Shown here in pieces: positions 42,495 to 56,000 of a stretch of 64,000 bases of DNA. A program made the translations under genes and the position numbers. Position 1 is the first letter of the stretch, and every line of letters begins with the position of its first letter. Under the pieces are notes generated by a model. It worked only from the letters and a program-made list of their open reading frames with translations, was not told where the DNA came from and searched no databases. Origin of the DNA: Gymnorhina tibicen (Eukaryota; Chordata; Aves; Passeriformes; Artamidae); the NCBI GenBank assembly GCA_013399875.1, contig VXAZ01002271.1, positions 219,624 to 283,623 on the forward strand. Reading direction: 5' to 3'.

Positions 42495-43954
42495 CATTCA
42501 CAGAACAACTTTAATGTTAAATAGTTCACAGAGTCGGTTAAAAGAGTCATTTACATTGAAGGGGCTTTTCCCATTGTATCTGTGCTGCATTTGCACATAG
42601 AAAATATTAAAAAATTAATAGAATACTATAAAATAGAGTTTCTCTTGTTTTGCAGATATCATGGAAGACTGTACAGGGAGGCCTGGCCTCGGTGGTGCAG
42701 GGCTGAGCAGCTGAAACCCAGAACATAAACACAACAGGTGAGACACAGACCCTCCCTCTGCCCCAGGGGCTGCTCCTGCACGCTGTGTTAAGGCTCAGGA
42801 AGTTTTCTCTGTACAAAAGCAAGGTGGGAGGCTGGCAGAGGGCGGGCAGTGCCAGAGGGAGCAGCCCCCAGCCTGGTGGGGAACTGGGGCAGTTCTACAA
42901 AAGCGGGGTGTGTGTGCAGAGCTCCAGCGACCTGGAGATGGATGAAAGACACCTCTGGTGAATTCAACCAAAAATGCAGCTCTGGGTCCCAGCAATCCAT
43001 TCCCGGGTTCCCTGATGTATTTAAGGATGGACAAGGCCAAGATAGTTACAAATCCCAGTACAAAGTAGTTCTTAATTTTTATTTTTAAAGAATAATATTG
43101 AGAGAAGGTGAAGGCATTTCTCAGTCCCCGGGTGCAAGGAGCCTTGGTGGATGCGCCAGCCCCGGGGTGGCAGCAGCTGAGGGTCCCGGGCAGGACCTCC
43201 TCTCCACCACCAAGACGTGGATTTCCAATCACTGTGCTGCCTTCAGCAAGGAACTTCCAATAAAGCATTTGCAAAGCTGAAAAGCACAGTTAAATAAAAA
43301 TATTTTTGAACAAAACAAACACAACAGACTCGACTGTCTCAGTGCTCCCTCGCTAAGCGCTCCCCTGCCATGGCTGCTGTTCCTGGCTCATGGATGCCTC
43401 CTGCACTTCAGCAACAGAAGTGAAACCATCTGGGACTGCAGCCTCCCCCCAAAAGAACTGTGCATCATATGGACCTTGAAAAAGATTACATCTGTTTATT
43501 AATAGTAAAAATGGATACATTTGTCCTACATTTTGTTTTTAGAAATTTGATCATGTCACAAGCAATACCTGCGTGTACGTGGGTGGATTACAGATGTATA
43601 TAATTTATTTTAACCAGGCTGTGAAATAATATGTAATCACATCTCTTCTTGTGATTGTACATAATACAGTAATTAAATGATGCCAGTCTACGTCATTCTC
43701 TTATTTCTAATCAAAGGAACCTGAAGCGTAACAGTCTTCTTTCCGGCTGATATGGCTCTTTATTTCTGTCACAGGGGAGACTTCCCATCACCAACGAGGG
43801 ATAATCTTCCAGCCGTGAGAGACGGGATAATTCAGATTCCTTCCCGGCCGCTCCTGCCCCGGGCAGCAGGAGCTCCACAGTCCTGGCTCCCGCCTGTCCG
43901 GGCGGGGAGCGGCTCCTCCGAACGCGGCACACAGGCTCTCCTCGAGGCTCGGCC
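42495..43954 (-). other. MAPKAP1: MAPKAP1 3' UTR (estimated extent)
   Basis: Reading leftward from the stop codon. A minus-strand ATTAAA signal (complement at 42,510-42,515) is followed by GTTGTTCTGTG, a good GU-rich cleavage context, and would give a 3' UTR of about 1.46 kb. Upstream AATAAA signals (complements at 43,495-43,500 and 43,078-43,083) could give shorter forms. The end is inferred. Confidence 0.5.
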
Positions 43955-44080
43955 TCACTGCTGTCCCGACTTCTTCTCCTTCTGGAAGCTAAAGCTTGTT
44001 CTCCTGCTCAGTTTTCTTTGTTTCTGAGCAAAATAATCTGCTCTGGCTGTGCTTGCTCGCGACTCTAGAATATAATTAAC
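43955..44080 (-). CDS. MAPKAP1: MAPKAP1 last coding exon
   Basis: 42 codons including the TGA stop (43,955-43,957). Residues [19 protein letters not shown] through SGQQ, human 482-522: the end of the PH domain helix and the basic C-terminal tail. The acceptor on the - strand is CTTACAG|GTT. Confidence 0.97.
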   Translation of the reverse strand, partial: VNYILESRASTARADYFAQKQRKLSRRTSFSFQKEKKSGQQ

Positions 44081-47000
44081 CTGTAAGACACGAGATGGTG
44101 TTTAACGTCACCGGAGGCTGGGTGGGACGGCCCGGGGTGGGCAGGGACCCCCACTCCACCCACTGAACTGGTCCCAGCAACCACCAGTGTGATGCTGGCA
44201 GAGAGAGCCCGGAGTGCCAGGAGTGCCCTGGCCTGTTCTCCTGTGTCCCTCATTCCGCCTGGTCACCCAAACCTCTGGGGAAGGCAGCGAGCTGCGCAGA
44301 CCCCCCAGTGCTGGGATAATCCAGTTATGAGCATCAGTAAAGGACCTTATCAGCCTCAGGAAAAAGAATTCTTGCATTATGATGTTTGCATACTCAGCTA
44401 ATCTCAGTTTCCCTGTGTTTTGGCACATTTTACTTGATGAAAGCATTTTTAAATGATATTTAACAAGCCTGCTACTCCCTAAATTTATTATCTCCAGTGC
44501 TTTGTGATAATCTCAGAGATAATTTTAATGGAAGGTTAATGCAAGAATCAAAAAGATAAAAATGCCCTTTGGTCTGCCATTAGCTGGTTAATATGCTGTG
44601 GCTTAAAACTTGCACAATTTTATGCACTGTAGAGTGTTTCACTTTCATTGCATATTACAGCTTAAGGCATAAAAATATAGGAAATTTTCATGGTCAATAA
44701 AGTCTCAGTCCTTCTCACTTGATCATCTAAAAAGCCTAATTTGAAAAGTCTGATTTTTCTGTGCTCCCTAATGCTGATGGAATTGAAAACAAACCAGTGA
44801 CTTGTGCATGAAACCAGAGAATGTTCTATATAAACTAACTGCAACTTAGGAAAAAAGTACTGCTCAATATTATTTCTCTCTTGAATATTCATGTTATTGA
44901 CAGTAAACTTTTTTTTTTAGCCTTTGTTTATGACCAGTCTCAGATGTGTGGAGTCACCACCCCTGGAAGTGTTCAAAACCCGAGGAGATGTGGCATGGGG
45001 GTACTTGGGCAAAGGTTGGACGTGATGATCTTGGAGGTCTTTTCCAGCCTTAATGATTCTGGGTCCATGATTGTAAGGGTTTGGGATTGCAATAGATGAT
45101 CTAAGATAATTGGCCTAACAGCTCACAATAGAAAGCCCCTCAAACATGCTGACCTTCTGTGTAATGAATAAAAGTTATTTTATTGCACGTCAGTTGTTTA
45201 ACAATCCTCTAAACTCCGCACAGCCAATAAAAGCAAACATAACAGATGGTTTGCCAAAATTACTGCTTTTGAATTTTGACTTGCTACAAAAGATGAACTT
45301 GTGGAAAATTCCATTTAATCTTTCAAGAGTGTAACAAAAATTTGTTTCCCAAAGCAAGGGAATATGTGTCTGTACAGAGCCCCAAGGAGAGCAAACAGAG
45401 AGAGGATCAGGGCAGAAAAGCCCCCGTGTGCTGTGCAGGGACACCTGCGGGTGGGGCCGAGGTGAGGGGCAGCAGCACCCAACCCCTGCACGGCACGGGG
45501 CTGCTGACCACGTGTCCGGAGGTGGAAACTACCTGGACACAATAATCTGATAGTTTCCTATAAAATTCCACAGAAAATGGTGTCTCTGTTAACTAGAAAC
45601 AGGCACAAAAGGAAATGCTACACGCAGACAGACAGTGGCTGTGCGGCTGTTTGAAGGATGAATAAAACAACACACATGGAGCAGCCATCCTGGCAGGTTA
45701 AACACGCCCCAGTGGTCCTCAGGCACTGCACCTTCGTGTGTTTCCAGAGCCTCCTGAACACTCACACGTCTAACAAGTGGTAAAACACTAGGATTTTGGG
45801 TCATGTTAAAACTTAATACTCACCTTCAGTACAATTTCATTGACAGTAGCAGCATCTGATTCAAAGTAAAGGTGTTTGTAGTCATGATTGCTTAGATATG
45901 TAAGTTTAAATATTGCATGACCTGCAAAGATAAGAAAAAAACTGCTTAGAATATTCCTGTAAAGTTTGAGCAGAGCTCGTGTGCCTGACAGAAGAAAACC
46001 ACAGATGGTGATCTCAGCGTACCATCAGCACGACAGAAGGAAGCAATGAAACGCTGACAGGCTTCTCATGTCATTTCAATTTAAGGCAAGTGGTGGCTTA
46101 CAGGAGCAGCTGAACTCCAGTCAATAAAGTTCCTTTTCCCATCACATCCCCACTGCAGGAAACGCAAAAATCCATCAAATGGCTGGTTAGCCCTGCTCGG
46201 CCCACGACGGCGCTGCAGCTCAGCCACCGCGTCGGGGCCGCGCCGCGGAACCGCTCACGGGGCGATCGCCGCGCGGAGGAGAAGCGTTGTATTGGAAAGC
46301 AAAGGGCAATTAATCCCAGAGCCGCCGCTCCAAACCCTCGTCCCAAAACGCCACGCGAGCCCATCGGGCTGCTGATGGCGAAGGGGAGCGTCACCAGCCA
46401 CAGGCACCGAGGGACCGCTGGGCTCGCCCTTCCCGCCCGCGGGACGATGGAACCGAGCTCTCACTGCAGCCCGCCGGCCCCTCCCCGGTGCTCGGGCCTC
46501 TGACCCGAACGGGGCTCTCCGTGCTGGCCCTGGGGACACACGGTGCTGGCCCAGCTCCGTGGCTGCCCTGGGACAACGGCCCCGGACTCCGACACGCGGT
46601 GCCGGGAGGGACGACTTGGACACCAAGGTCTAACGTGGAATGTGCTGGAAGGCAAAGTATCCTTCACTTGTATGGATGCTGATGGCTTCAAAATTAAAAT
46701 TAAATGTATTCTGTACATGATACTTTTTCAACGGTTTTCTAATTTATTCAGTTCAACAGTCAAAGTTGGCAATCCATAAAGTAACAGCCACATTACTGTA
46801 AATCCAGGTCTTTCCTGCAGGAAAGCTAATTGGAAATCTTATTTACATTATCTAATTCTCCAGATTTCCAAAAAGTGACTGATATATGCTCAGATTGGTG
46901 GCCAGGAAATTTGAGATGCAAGTATTTTATTGTGGCATGTTAATTAAACACCATTATGATGCACTAATCTGGAATATAAATTCTATATTGAAAAATTGGC

Positions 47001-50000
47001 TAATAATAATAATAAAAACCCAACCCTTTAAATCATTTGACAAATGATGCCTCAGTGGTACTAAAAATGCGGAATTCCAAGCTGGGAGCTCATCAGCATG
47101 TTAATGCATGCAGCTCTTCCTGGAACACAGCATCTTAATGATTCCAAAAGTGCCAGTGCACCACTCCTGGGGATGGGACACAGCACTGTGCTCCACCAGC
47201 TCCCACCATTTTCCACACAGTTTGAACATTCCATACTGGCTATCAGAAATGAAACTGGCACAAAACAGGGTCAGAAGGATCCCAACGAGCCGCTATGTTT
47301 TGGGTCTTGGAAGGTCATTCTGTAATTCTTGCTGTGGATCAAGACAAAACCTCTTGAGGTGTTCCCTGCTGCCCTGGGAGCCCAGCCCGGCGCGTGCTGC
47401 GGTGATGCCAGGTGTCCCTCGGGCGCTGTCCCGCCCAGGGCAGCACTGCCAAGGGCAGGGTTCTGGCTCCCAGGGGCACAGAGGCTGCTCCAGCGCTGCC
47501 TGCCCGGCAGGGCCCTGGCCCGGCGCGGCCACGCTCCCGCAGGGGCTCCCGGGAGCCGCCGGGGCCGCGACGCCGCTGCCGCACCCGCGGCCGTGCAGGG
47601 CCGGCCACGCAGAACACGCAGCCCCATCCTGCTGGGACTGGGGATTCGGTGGAAAGAAGCCAAGAAGACTTTTCCTTAGAAAGCCCCATTACAGCATCAT
47701 GTTTATGGGCTCCAAGTCCACAACACACTACTTACAGCATGAAATATGAGTGCACTGAAATCCTAACTGGCACTTTGCTCTGCTACTCTTCTAGCCAGAT
47801 GGAATTTATGAATTGTGAGATTGATTTCCATTTCCAAGAGTGCTTAAATATGTGATGTACCTCTTTCCAATAGAGCACCACCCCTGACAATTCTGAGATC
47901 AATAGGAGCTTCCATGGTTTGATGTTTCCGTATGAGAGGACCTGGTAACAAACAGCAGCAGCTCGAGTGGCTCCTACTGCACGTGACAGGAGATTTAAAC
48001 CAAATGCAGATGCTGCACAAGCAGCTGTTACCATCACTCCACACCAACAGTGGCTAGGTGTTTGCAGGGAACCTCAGCGCCCTGCAATCAGGATTAATCA
48101 GCTGCACAACAACAGAAAATCCATGTTATTCCCGACCACGTTTCTCCGTTGAAACAGCTATGGAAAGCAAATGGAATGACAGAAACTCATCTGTTACCAG
48201 CAGCTTTTGTCACAGGGCAGGTGCAGCCCACGGCGAGCTCAGCACAGCCGAGGGGTCTCGCGCCGATGCCCCCGGTGCCCCTGGCCAGCCCCACCACGGC
48301 CGGCCCCGCTGCAGCAGCAGGAGAGCAACATCTCCCCGCCGGTGCCCTTTGGCCTCAGCTCGGAACGCTGATAAATCTTCTCCAGCCCCAGCACTAATGG
48401 GTTCCTGTGTGGTTACTCCCGGAGAGGAGCCCACAGCCGCCGCCGACGGAAGGGCGGGATGCTAATTCACCGGGAATTCACCAAGGAGAGCTCATTTGCT
48501 CCTTCAGCACCATGTCCTACGTTCAGCTGCTCGCCCCATCCCCTGATTTTTAGCACCGCTGCACTGCCAACGAGGCGAGGGAAGAGGCCCTGCAGCGCCG
48601 CAGCTCTCGGGTCTCCTCACCCTTCCAGGGCTGCTCAAACTCCTGGCGCAGCCTCCACCCTGCACCTCAGCCCCCAGCTTCTCCGTGTCCCCCCGTGCAC
48701 GCAGCAGAGAGGAACCCTGCGCAATCACAGCTCCAGAGTTACTGACCACAGTGTGCTCATACAGCCAACAGTAAATCTTGTGCTAATTCCTGCAGTCTTG
48801 GGAAAACATCCAAACCCTTGGTGGGCCCCACACCGCACCTGATACAGGTAAAAAAATAATCACTCTAATCTAAGTAATAAACTCTTTTTATCAAAGTCTA
48901 AAAAATACATTTTTTGCCTGGAAAACAAGGATATGAATTTGCACAGGAAAAGATAATTTTTTTACCAAATCTGCCAAGATTAGGAAGTTTTTCTTCTTTC
49001 CCTCCCACCCCACAATTCAGCCCCCCAAACCCTCTGTTTGCGCGGAATTAAGTCACTAATCGGATGGAGGATGAAAAGAATATTCATGAATCGGACAAAG
49101 CAGAAAACAAACACTGGGAAATGCAAATTTATGTTAATTTTTCAATATACCTTGATGATTGCTTTGTCATTACAGGGCCATAAGGCAGAAGTCAACAATT
49201 AAGAGTTATTAGTGGAATAAATAGCTGGAGAAGGACTCTCTGAAGAACAAAGCACTTATGGACATCGTTTGACATCACTGATTCTCACTGCTTCAGAAAC
49301 TGTGACCTCAACAGGCTCAGACCCTGAAATCTCTTCCCACGGGCCCACAAAGGATGAAAAAGGATTAGAAATACACCAGTAAAAGGAATGAGGATAATAA
49401 AATACACACCAGCAATACTTTTGTACAAAGACACATTTCCTTCAAACCCTGCACAAGACGGGGGAGCCTCTGCTCTCCAGCCACTGCTGCATTTCACTTA
49501 AAAGCACTGGGGAGGGGCTCAGCTGTCTGAAATCTACTTGTGATACCTCAGAAACGATGCCGTGACCCTGGAGAAGGGCCTGAAGGGCCTACAAAGCTGC
49601 AAGAGTTGCATTACCACCAAAAACACCCAACACCCTTCCTGACACCTTCTGGTAACGAAAAAAACTTCCCAGGGGATGTCACAAGTTGCACCACGGCCAC
49701 AGTTGGATGGTCCAGATACGGCACCGAGCTCGGCGAGGGACAGACAGAACGGGGACGTGGCCCTGCATGTGCAGGTGGGGTTAATCCCACTTTATGCCAG
49801 TGATATTCATCCCAGAGGTACACAGTTTAGAGGCAGTGAGGGCAGTCAGCTCTGGATGAAATCCTCACCCACGGATACCAGGGGAGTCACTGATGGGTTC
49901 GGGCTGCCCACCAGGAACCCGGGGTGGATCTGCTCAGACTAGGGCAGTACTTAGGTGGGAACAGACGAAAAGACTGTTAAGGAAAGAAGTAACAGCTCTG

Positions 50001-53000
50001 GTCCGGCTGGCTTGCCCCCTTCTCTCAGGCAGCAGCATATTCCATGATCTCTTTTCCTCCAAACCTTTACAGTCCACTGTAGGCTTGCTACTCAGCATTG
50101 CTATTAGAGGGTGCCATGTGTCCTGAACGCAGAGCTGCAATTAAAGTGCAGCACACACCCACTTTTGTGTCAAACTGTGGTAACTGTTCACACATCTGGA
50201 TTTTTTCCCCCCAAAGCCTTTTGTTTCTTCTTCAAATTATTATCAAAGGTAGAATACTAATGAAGATTTTCGCAAAAATGCTGAAAATTGAGGTGCAACT
50301 CGGGGTTGCCCAAAACCTCTTTACCAGCAACCTTGTTTGGGAAAAAGATAAATAAATCAAAATGCAGTGTTTCCACATGGCAATCGGCTCCTCCACCGCG
50401 TCTGCACCTCATCAATCACGCATTGTCTGCCGGAGAGGCGAGCCTTGTAAATGTCACATCCACTCAGGCCCGAGGAGAGGCGAATCAAAATGCAGCGAGG
50501 AGTTTTAATTGGATAGTGTAATTAAACTAAAAAACCCCAGCAGAATAGCTTTGACAGGATAGATGAAGACCCCTTTTAATAGGGCTACAAAACAGATTTG
50601 TTAAAAGGATGAGGCAATGCGCGCTCCTGATTGCGCTCAGGAGAACTTTTATGGAGAGGCTGCTGGAGGGGGACGCAGTCAATCAGCGCAGCCCGGCTGC
50701 GGCAGGAGCCGCTCCAGCGCCGCCGGCCCCGGCCCCCCGCCCGTCCCTCCGCGGNGCCCCGCACGGCCCCAGCCCGAGCCCACCGGGGCGCACGGAGCCG
50801 CCGGCGCAGCCACGGCCATCTGTGCCCGCTGCCGTCCCCCGGGCACCCCCCGCCTGCACAGCGTGGCCACGGGTGGGCTCATCCCTTCTGCTCCACGCCT
50901 GGGCGTTCCTTTCACTCCAAGCCTGAAATCTGGGGACGTTTTCTCTGCTTGAACCTGTTTTTTAGCTTTTGATCAGAACCTGTGATTAGTCTCCCATTGA
51001 GCAGGAATTTTACTCTGTTACTTCACGCTCCGCTGTGGGAGCAGGGGTACCAGGAACCAGCCCGTGGTATTTTGTGCACCATTCGCAGAGCACACGCTGC
51101 CTCTGCTCCGGCCCCGCTGCAGGCTCTGAGCAAACCCACAATGGCTCTGTTTAAACTCCCAGAGCAGCAGGAACCCAACACCTTCACAACAATTTCTGGG
51201 TATTTTCAGCCCTTCCACAACCCAACAACAAATTCATTAAATTAGCATTACCCAACGTGCATAATCGGGAGGACCCGGACACTGAATTAAAACATCAAAT
51301 ACCTTTAGCTTTAAATGAAAACTACATAAAGGGGGTTCAGGCATCACTCTGGCTATCACTTACAGCCAGGGTGAATACTGCTGGAAAAGCTATTTTCGTG
51401 CAGATGTGGAATTCAATGGGAAAGACTGACTCGTGTAGCAACATCAATCAAAACGTCGGCTCGGCTGGCAGCTCTCGACAGTAAGGCAGGTTCAAAGGTC
51501 ACGGGATAAAGAAAAAGCCAAGCTCTGGTTCAGCTCTAATATCTCCTCGCTGGAAGTCTTACCGAGGTACCTGCCCCCCTTCTGTACTCGCAGCTTTCAT
51601 TAATCTTCTTGCCATCTTTTTTAACTAGTCATGCAGAACCGCTCGATAGCGAGACATATAATGGGGAGGCCCTGTGCCTATTACCAGGTTAACACTCTGT
51701 TAAGCCCCAGTGCAACAATGGAATCAGAATTTAAAGGAAATCTTCAGCTGCAGGGTGCAAAGCGGGCAATTAAATTACAAACTGGAGTTACCCGTGTACT
51801 CCGTGACCTACGGAACACCTTTGTTTAGACTTACCTTCGTACTGAGGGTATTTTGACATAGCAACTGAGATGTCTCTGCTTTATGAAAACGAAAAGCAGG
51901 CAGATAAAGGATCACAGAGAATGTTGCTTCAGTGTTTCAAGTAAATTATCACATAAATCCAATTTCTGCAGCTCGTGTAAAGCACAGATGCCTGGGAGAA
52001 CCCCAGGGCAGGTGCCCGGCCCATCAGGCATGGTGGCACCGCGGGGCTGCCCCGGGCTCCGTGCTCCCCCCGGGCTCAGCCAGTGCCCGGCAGCCCTGGA
52101 CATCCATCACGGCCACTCGGACCACAGAGCACTGCACGCAGGCAGCAGGCAGTGACACTGAAGTTTCTCCCCTGTCCAAGTAATGTAAGAGACATTACCA
52201 GAATCAGATTTCCTTTAAATTACACTATTGCAAAGGGATATAATTGTATTAAACGTATTATGTTGCTTCCTTAAGACTTTATATTATGTACACTTAATTG
52301 AGATACAAAGCTCTTTTCAGCTATAAAAATGACAACTACTTTATTAAGGCTTAAATCTTATTTCTCCATGATAGGATGCTTCCTTTCAAGACTCAAAACA
52401 TTCAGAATCTCTCGTGATAATCAGGCCGAACCTGATTTAAAGAAGATGTTCGTGCCCAGTGTTGTCAGGTTCTAATGGCATTGGAGCAAGCCAGCAGGGC
52501 CATTACCTCTTCCCTCAGTCTAAATCCAGGGAGTCTGATTTAATTTACAAATAAAACTTCAAATTCTGACCCAGAGCTACTACAAGGGCAAACAAAAATC
52601 ATCAGCCGTCCCCGCCTACAATCCCCCCACTAATGGCAAACGAGATGCCAGAGCTTTCTGTTTTCATTTTCTGTCCTCACTGCAGGCAGCTCCGAGTTCT
52701 GTGAACTCGCAGCACAGGAAAACTCAGCCTGTCCAGAACGGCTCTGAGCCGTCCATCAATATTCCCACCACGTCAGCTCTGAAGCTGCTGAGTCCTTTCA
52801 CACACAAAGTGCCACTAAAGCTTCGCTGCACGACCCCGTTCAGAGAGAACTAAAGAACACATGCACGAGACTCCCCACCGCACCCTTACGCCGGTCCCAG
52901 CACTCAACCTCTCTTCCCAATGACCCTGGCCTTTACTAAAAAGCAGGGTCACATTTGGAGGCTGGTGCAAACCCTTCACCTCCTCAGAGTTCCAAGAGCC

Positions 53001-56000
53001 CAGCAAAGCAGAGCTCAGCTGGGTTCTCACCCCACTGCGCTGCCAGGGGAGGGAAGGCGGCCCCAAACCCAGAGCCCAGCGCAACGGGACAAGCGCAGTG
53101 CTTCTGAAAGAGGAGATGGAGCGTGTTTGTGTTACAAGAGATAAAAACATGAAAACAAAATATATTGCAGAACTCAAAGACCTTATCTGTACTCAGCCTT
53201 TCTTTGCAATAATTCATTCAAGAAAGATCCGGGAATAATTTTTGATGTAAACTCTGCCACAAACATACATCACCGTGCTGATAAAAATCACAGACAAAAC
53301 TTGTGAAATACAGTGAGTCTCATTCCTTTATGCTGCTAAAATAACTTTTTTCCATTTAAAATTCAAGAGATACTGATCTGCTGTTCAGTTCCCCAAAATG
53401 CATCATTCTGAGATGTCACACTAAAAGTCTTTTCTGCTGGCCTAAAATAATGACTTTTGGAACATCTTTAGTGAGTTGGGAAAAGGTCAGCAGTTTCAGG
53501 AGGAAGTATTTTCTTCTTTTGGAACCGTGCTGAACCATTATTTAGTAGGAGAAGCTTAAGATGTTCACATGACAATGAGCAAATAAACCCCTCAGTACTG
53601 TAATGGTTGCCTTGGTTGCAGCCTGTCAATGTCCTCTCCAAAGCCACCTCAGTGGTCCCCATGTACTTCCCTCCCGCACCTGGGCTCTCTTTGGGGGTTG
53701 AAATTCCTGGGTTGGCAGTATTTGGGTACAAACACAACTTCCCACAGCGGCAGGTGCTGCCTCTGGGGCTGGAGAGCCCTGAGGTGTCCAGGGATTGTGC
53801 CCTGGTGTGTTGACAGCAGCGGAAACCTCAGGTTTCAATTTGACTCTTCAAATACAGCCTCATTTTGTGGGCACCATTTTATCCCCTCAGATGTTTGCAT
53901 TTGCAGTGAAACGTGGCCACAGTGCAGAGGTGTGACAGGGTTTACCAGCACTGCCCCTTGCACTGTACACAAAATCCTCACCAGTTTCAGACTACCAGGT
54001 CACTGGGGAAGCCTCTCCTTGGGGTCGTGCCTACCCAAGGACCATGAAATCTTGATGGAGAGACAGAAAAGGAAGACAATGACTAGACCAAGAACATGGA
54101 GTAGGAAGGGGTAATGAAGGGGAGAAGGATATAGTTCAATAATTGCTGATAAAATCTGTGGCAGCCATAAATTTACTCTTCCAAGAGAATTCAACAGATC
54201 ATTACCTCTGTAAATATGTATCACATAATTCTCCCTCTCTGTCACCTTGCAGAGAAGTACTTAATACCAGCATCTCACTACCCTGCAGAGGCACAAGTGC
54301 AATAAAATCCATCTGAGCTTTTGAACTGCAGTCACTTTTTGATAGTAGACAGTTCCATTTTGGCCCCACTGGGAGCCATTGCCCAATTCCCCCAGGGCCC
54401 ATCCTGTGCTTTTTAAAACAAATTTTCCAGATAGAGACTCTCATTACTCTACTGACACAACAAGCAGAAGCCCTTGCTTTTGAAGTTGCACTCTACAGAG
54501 CCAGCTCTGACCTCCGGGTGATGGCTGAGCTGGGACATCCAGCCTGTCCCCAAACCTGGCTGTCACCGCCGTCCTGGCCCGGCCACCACCACAGAACAGA
54601 ATGCCCAGAGTGGCACCTTCAATCCAGCGACCCTGCAGCCACGGCTGAGGCAAATTCAGACTGAGCTGACACTTACTGTATGTCCGAGATCCTCAGCTGC
54701 ACCAAAGACATTTAAAACCAGTCTGGAAGCTAAAAAGTTAAAAAAAATTGCAATTATGTTGAATCATGGATTTGCTGGCTCTGCTGCAGGGCTGGAGACA
54801 GCTGGGCAGAGCCAGTGTTCCCTTGGTGTGACAGTGGGCTAGAAACACTGAGTGATGCCATTAGCTGAGAGCAGCATCAAAGGACACTCGTAAAATGTGT
54901 GTCTGTTTATGCTGTGTTCTCTATAACAGAATTGAGTCAGATTAAAAACATCCTGTAATGAATAAAATACACCTATAGAAAGAAAAGGACATGGTAGCAA
55001 TAATTCTTTGGACATCAAGCCCATCCAGGGAGGCAGAGAAGAGAGAACATAAATAAAAAGGACTACTCACTTGGGCTTTTTTCTTCCGCAAGGTCACAGG
55101 CACAGAGGAGTTCAGAATCGATTGAAATGGGTTTCTGCTTAATCCAAAACTTAGTGCTGGCCTTCTGATTAGTAACAGGGTCTATCTCTACCTTGTCTCC
55201 AGAAATACCTGAGATGAGAAAGAATAGAGAGCCACAACAGTGATCTGTTTAACCGATTTCATATCAGCCGTTTGACACACTTTATAAATCTTAAATGGGC
55301 TGAAGGTATATTGCCCTTCTGGGCTTTCTGAAAGCACGGGAGCTTTTGAAACCAGAAGCAAATGGTTATCAAACTGCATTGATAATCTGCATTTTATTCT
55401 CCTGCATAAGCATATCAAAAGAAAGAAATACCACAGAAAAAATCTTCTAAATGCATACAGAGCTCTTCTGGAAGAAGCAGCTACACGAGCTGTGAGATTT
55501 ATAGGAGATAGTGCTGGTTCTGCAGTCACCACTGCTCTGTGTAATAGACACTATCACCACCAGCCCCACTCCATCTGCTGTACAGCAGACACAGAATCAT
55601 AGAATAACACAACCAGAGGCTCAGAATATGCTGAATTGGAAGGGACCCATCAGGATCATTGAGTCCAACTCCTGGCCCTGCACAGGACATCCCAAGAATC
55701 CCACCCTGTGCCTGAGAGCCTCTTGAACTCAGGCAGGCTTGATGCTGTGCTCACTTTCCAGGGAAGCCTGTTCCAGAGCCCAACCCCGCTCTGGGTGAAA
55801 ACCCTTTTCCTGACATCCAACCTAAATGTCCCCTGACTCAGCTTCAGCCGTTTCCTTGGGTCCTGCCACTGGTCACGAGAGCAGAGATTGGTACCTGCCC
55901 CTCTGCTTCCCCTCATGAGGATGCTGAAGTCCACAGTGAGGTCTGACCCCAGTCTTCTCCTCTCCAAACAAAGTGCCTCATCTGCTCCTCATAAGACATC

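Noticed and set aside
49550..50130. A possible LTR or retroviral remnant
   Set aside because: I found no terminal repeats, primer-binding site or protein similarity, so it stays unassigned intron sequence.
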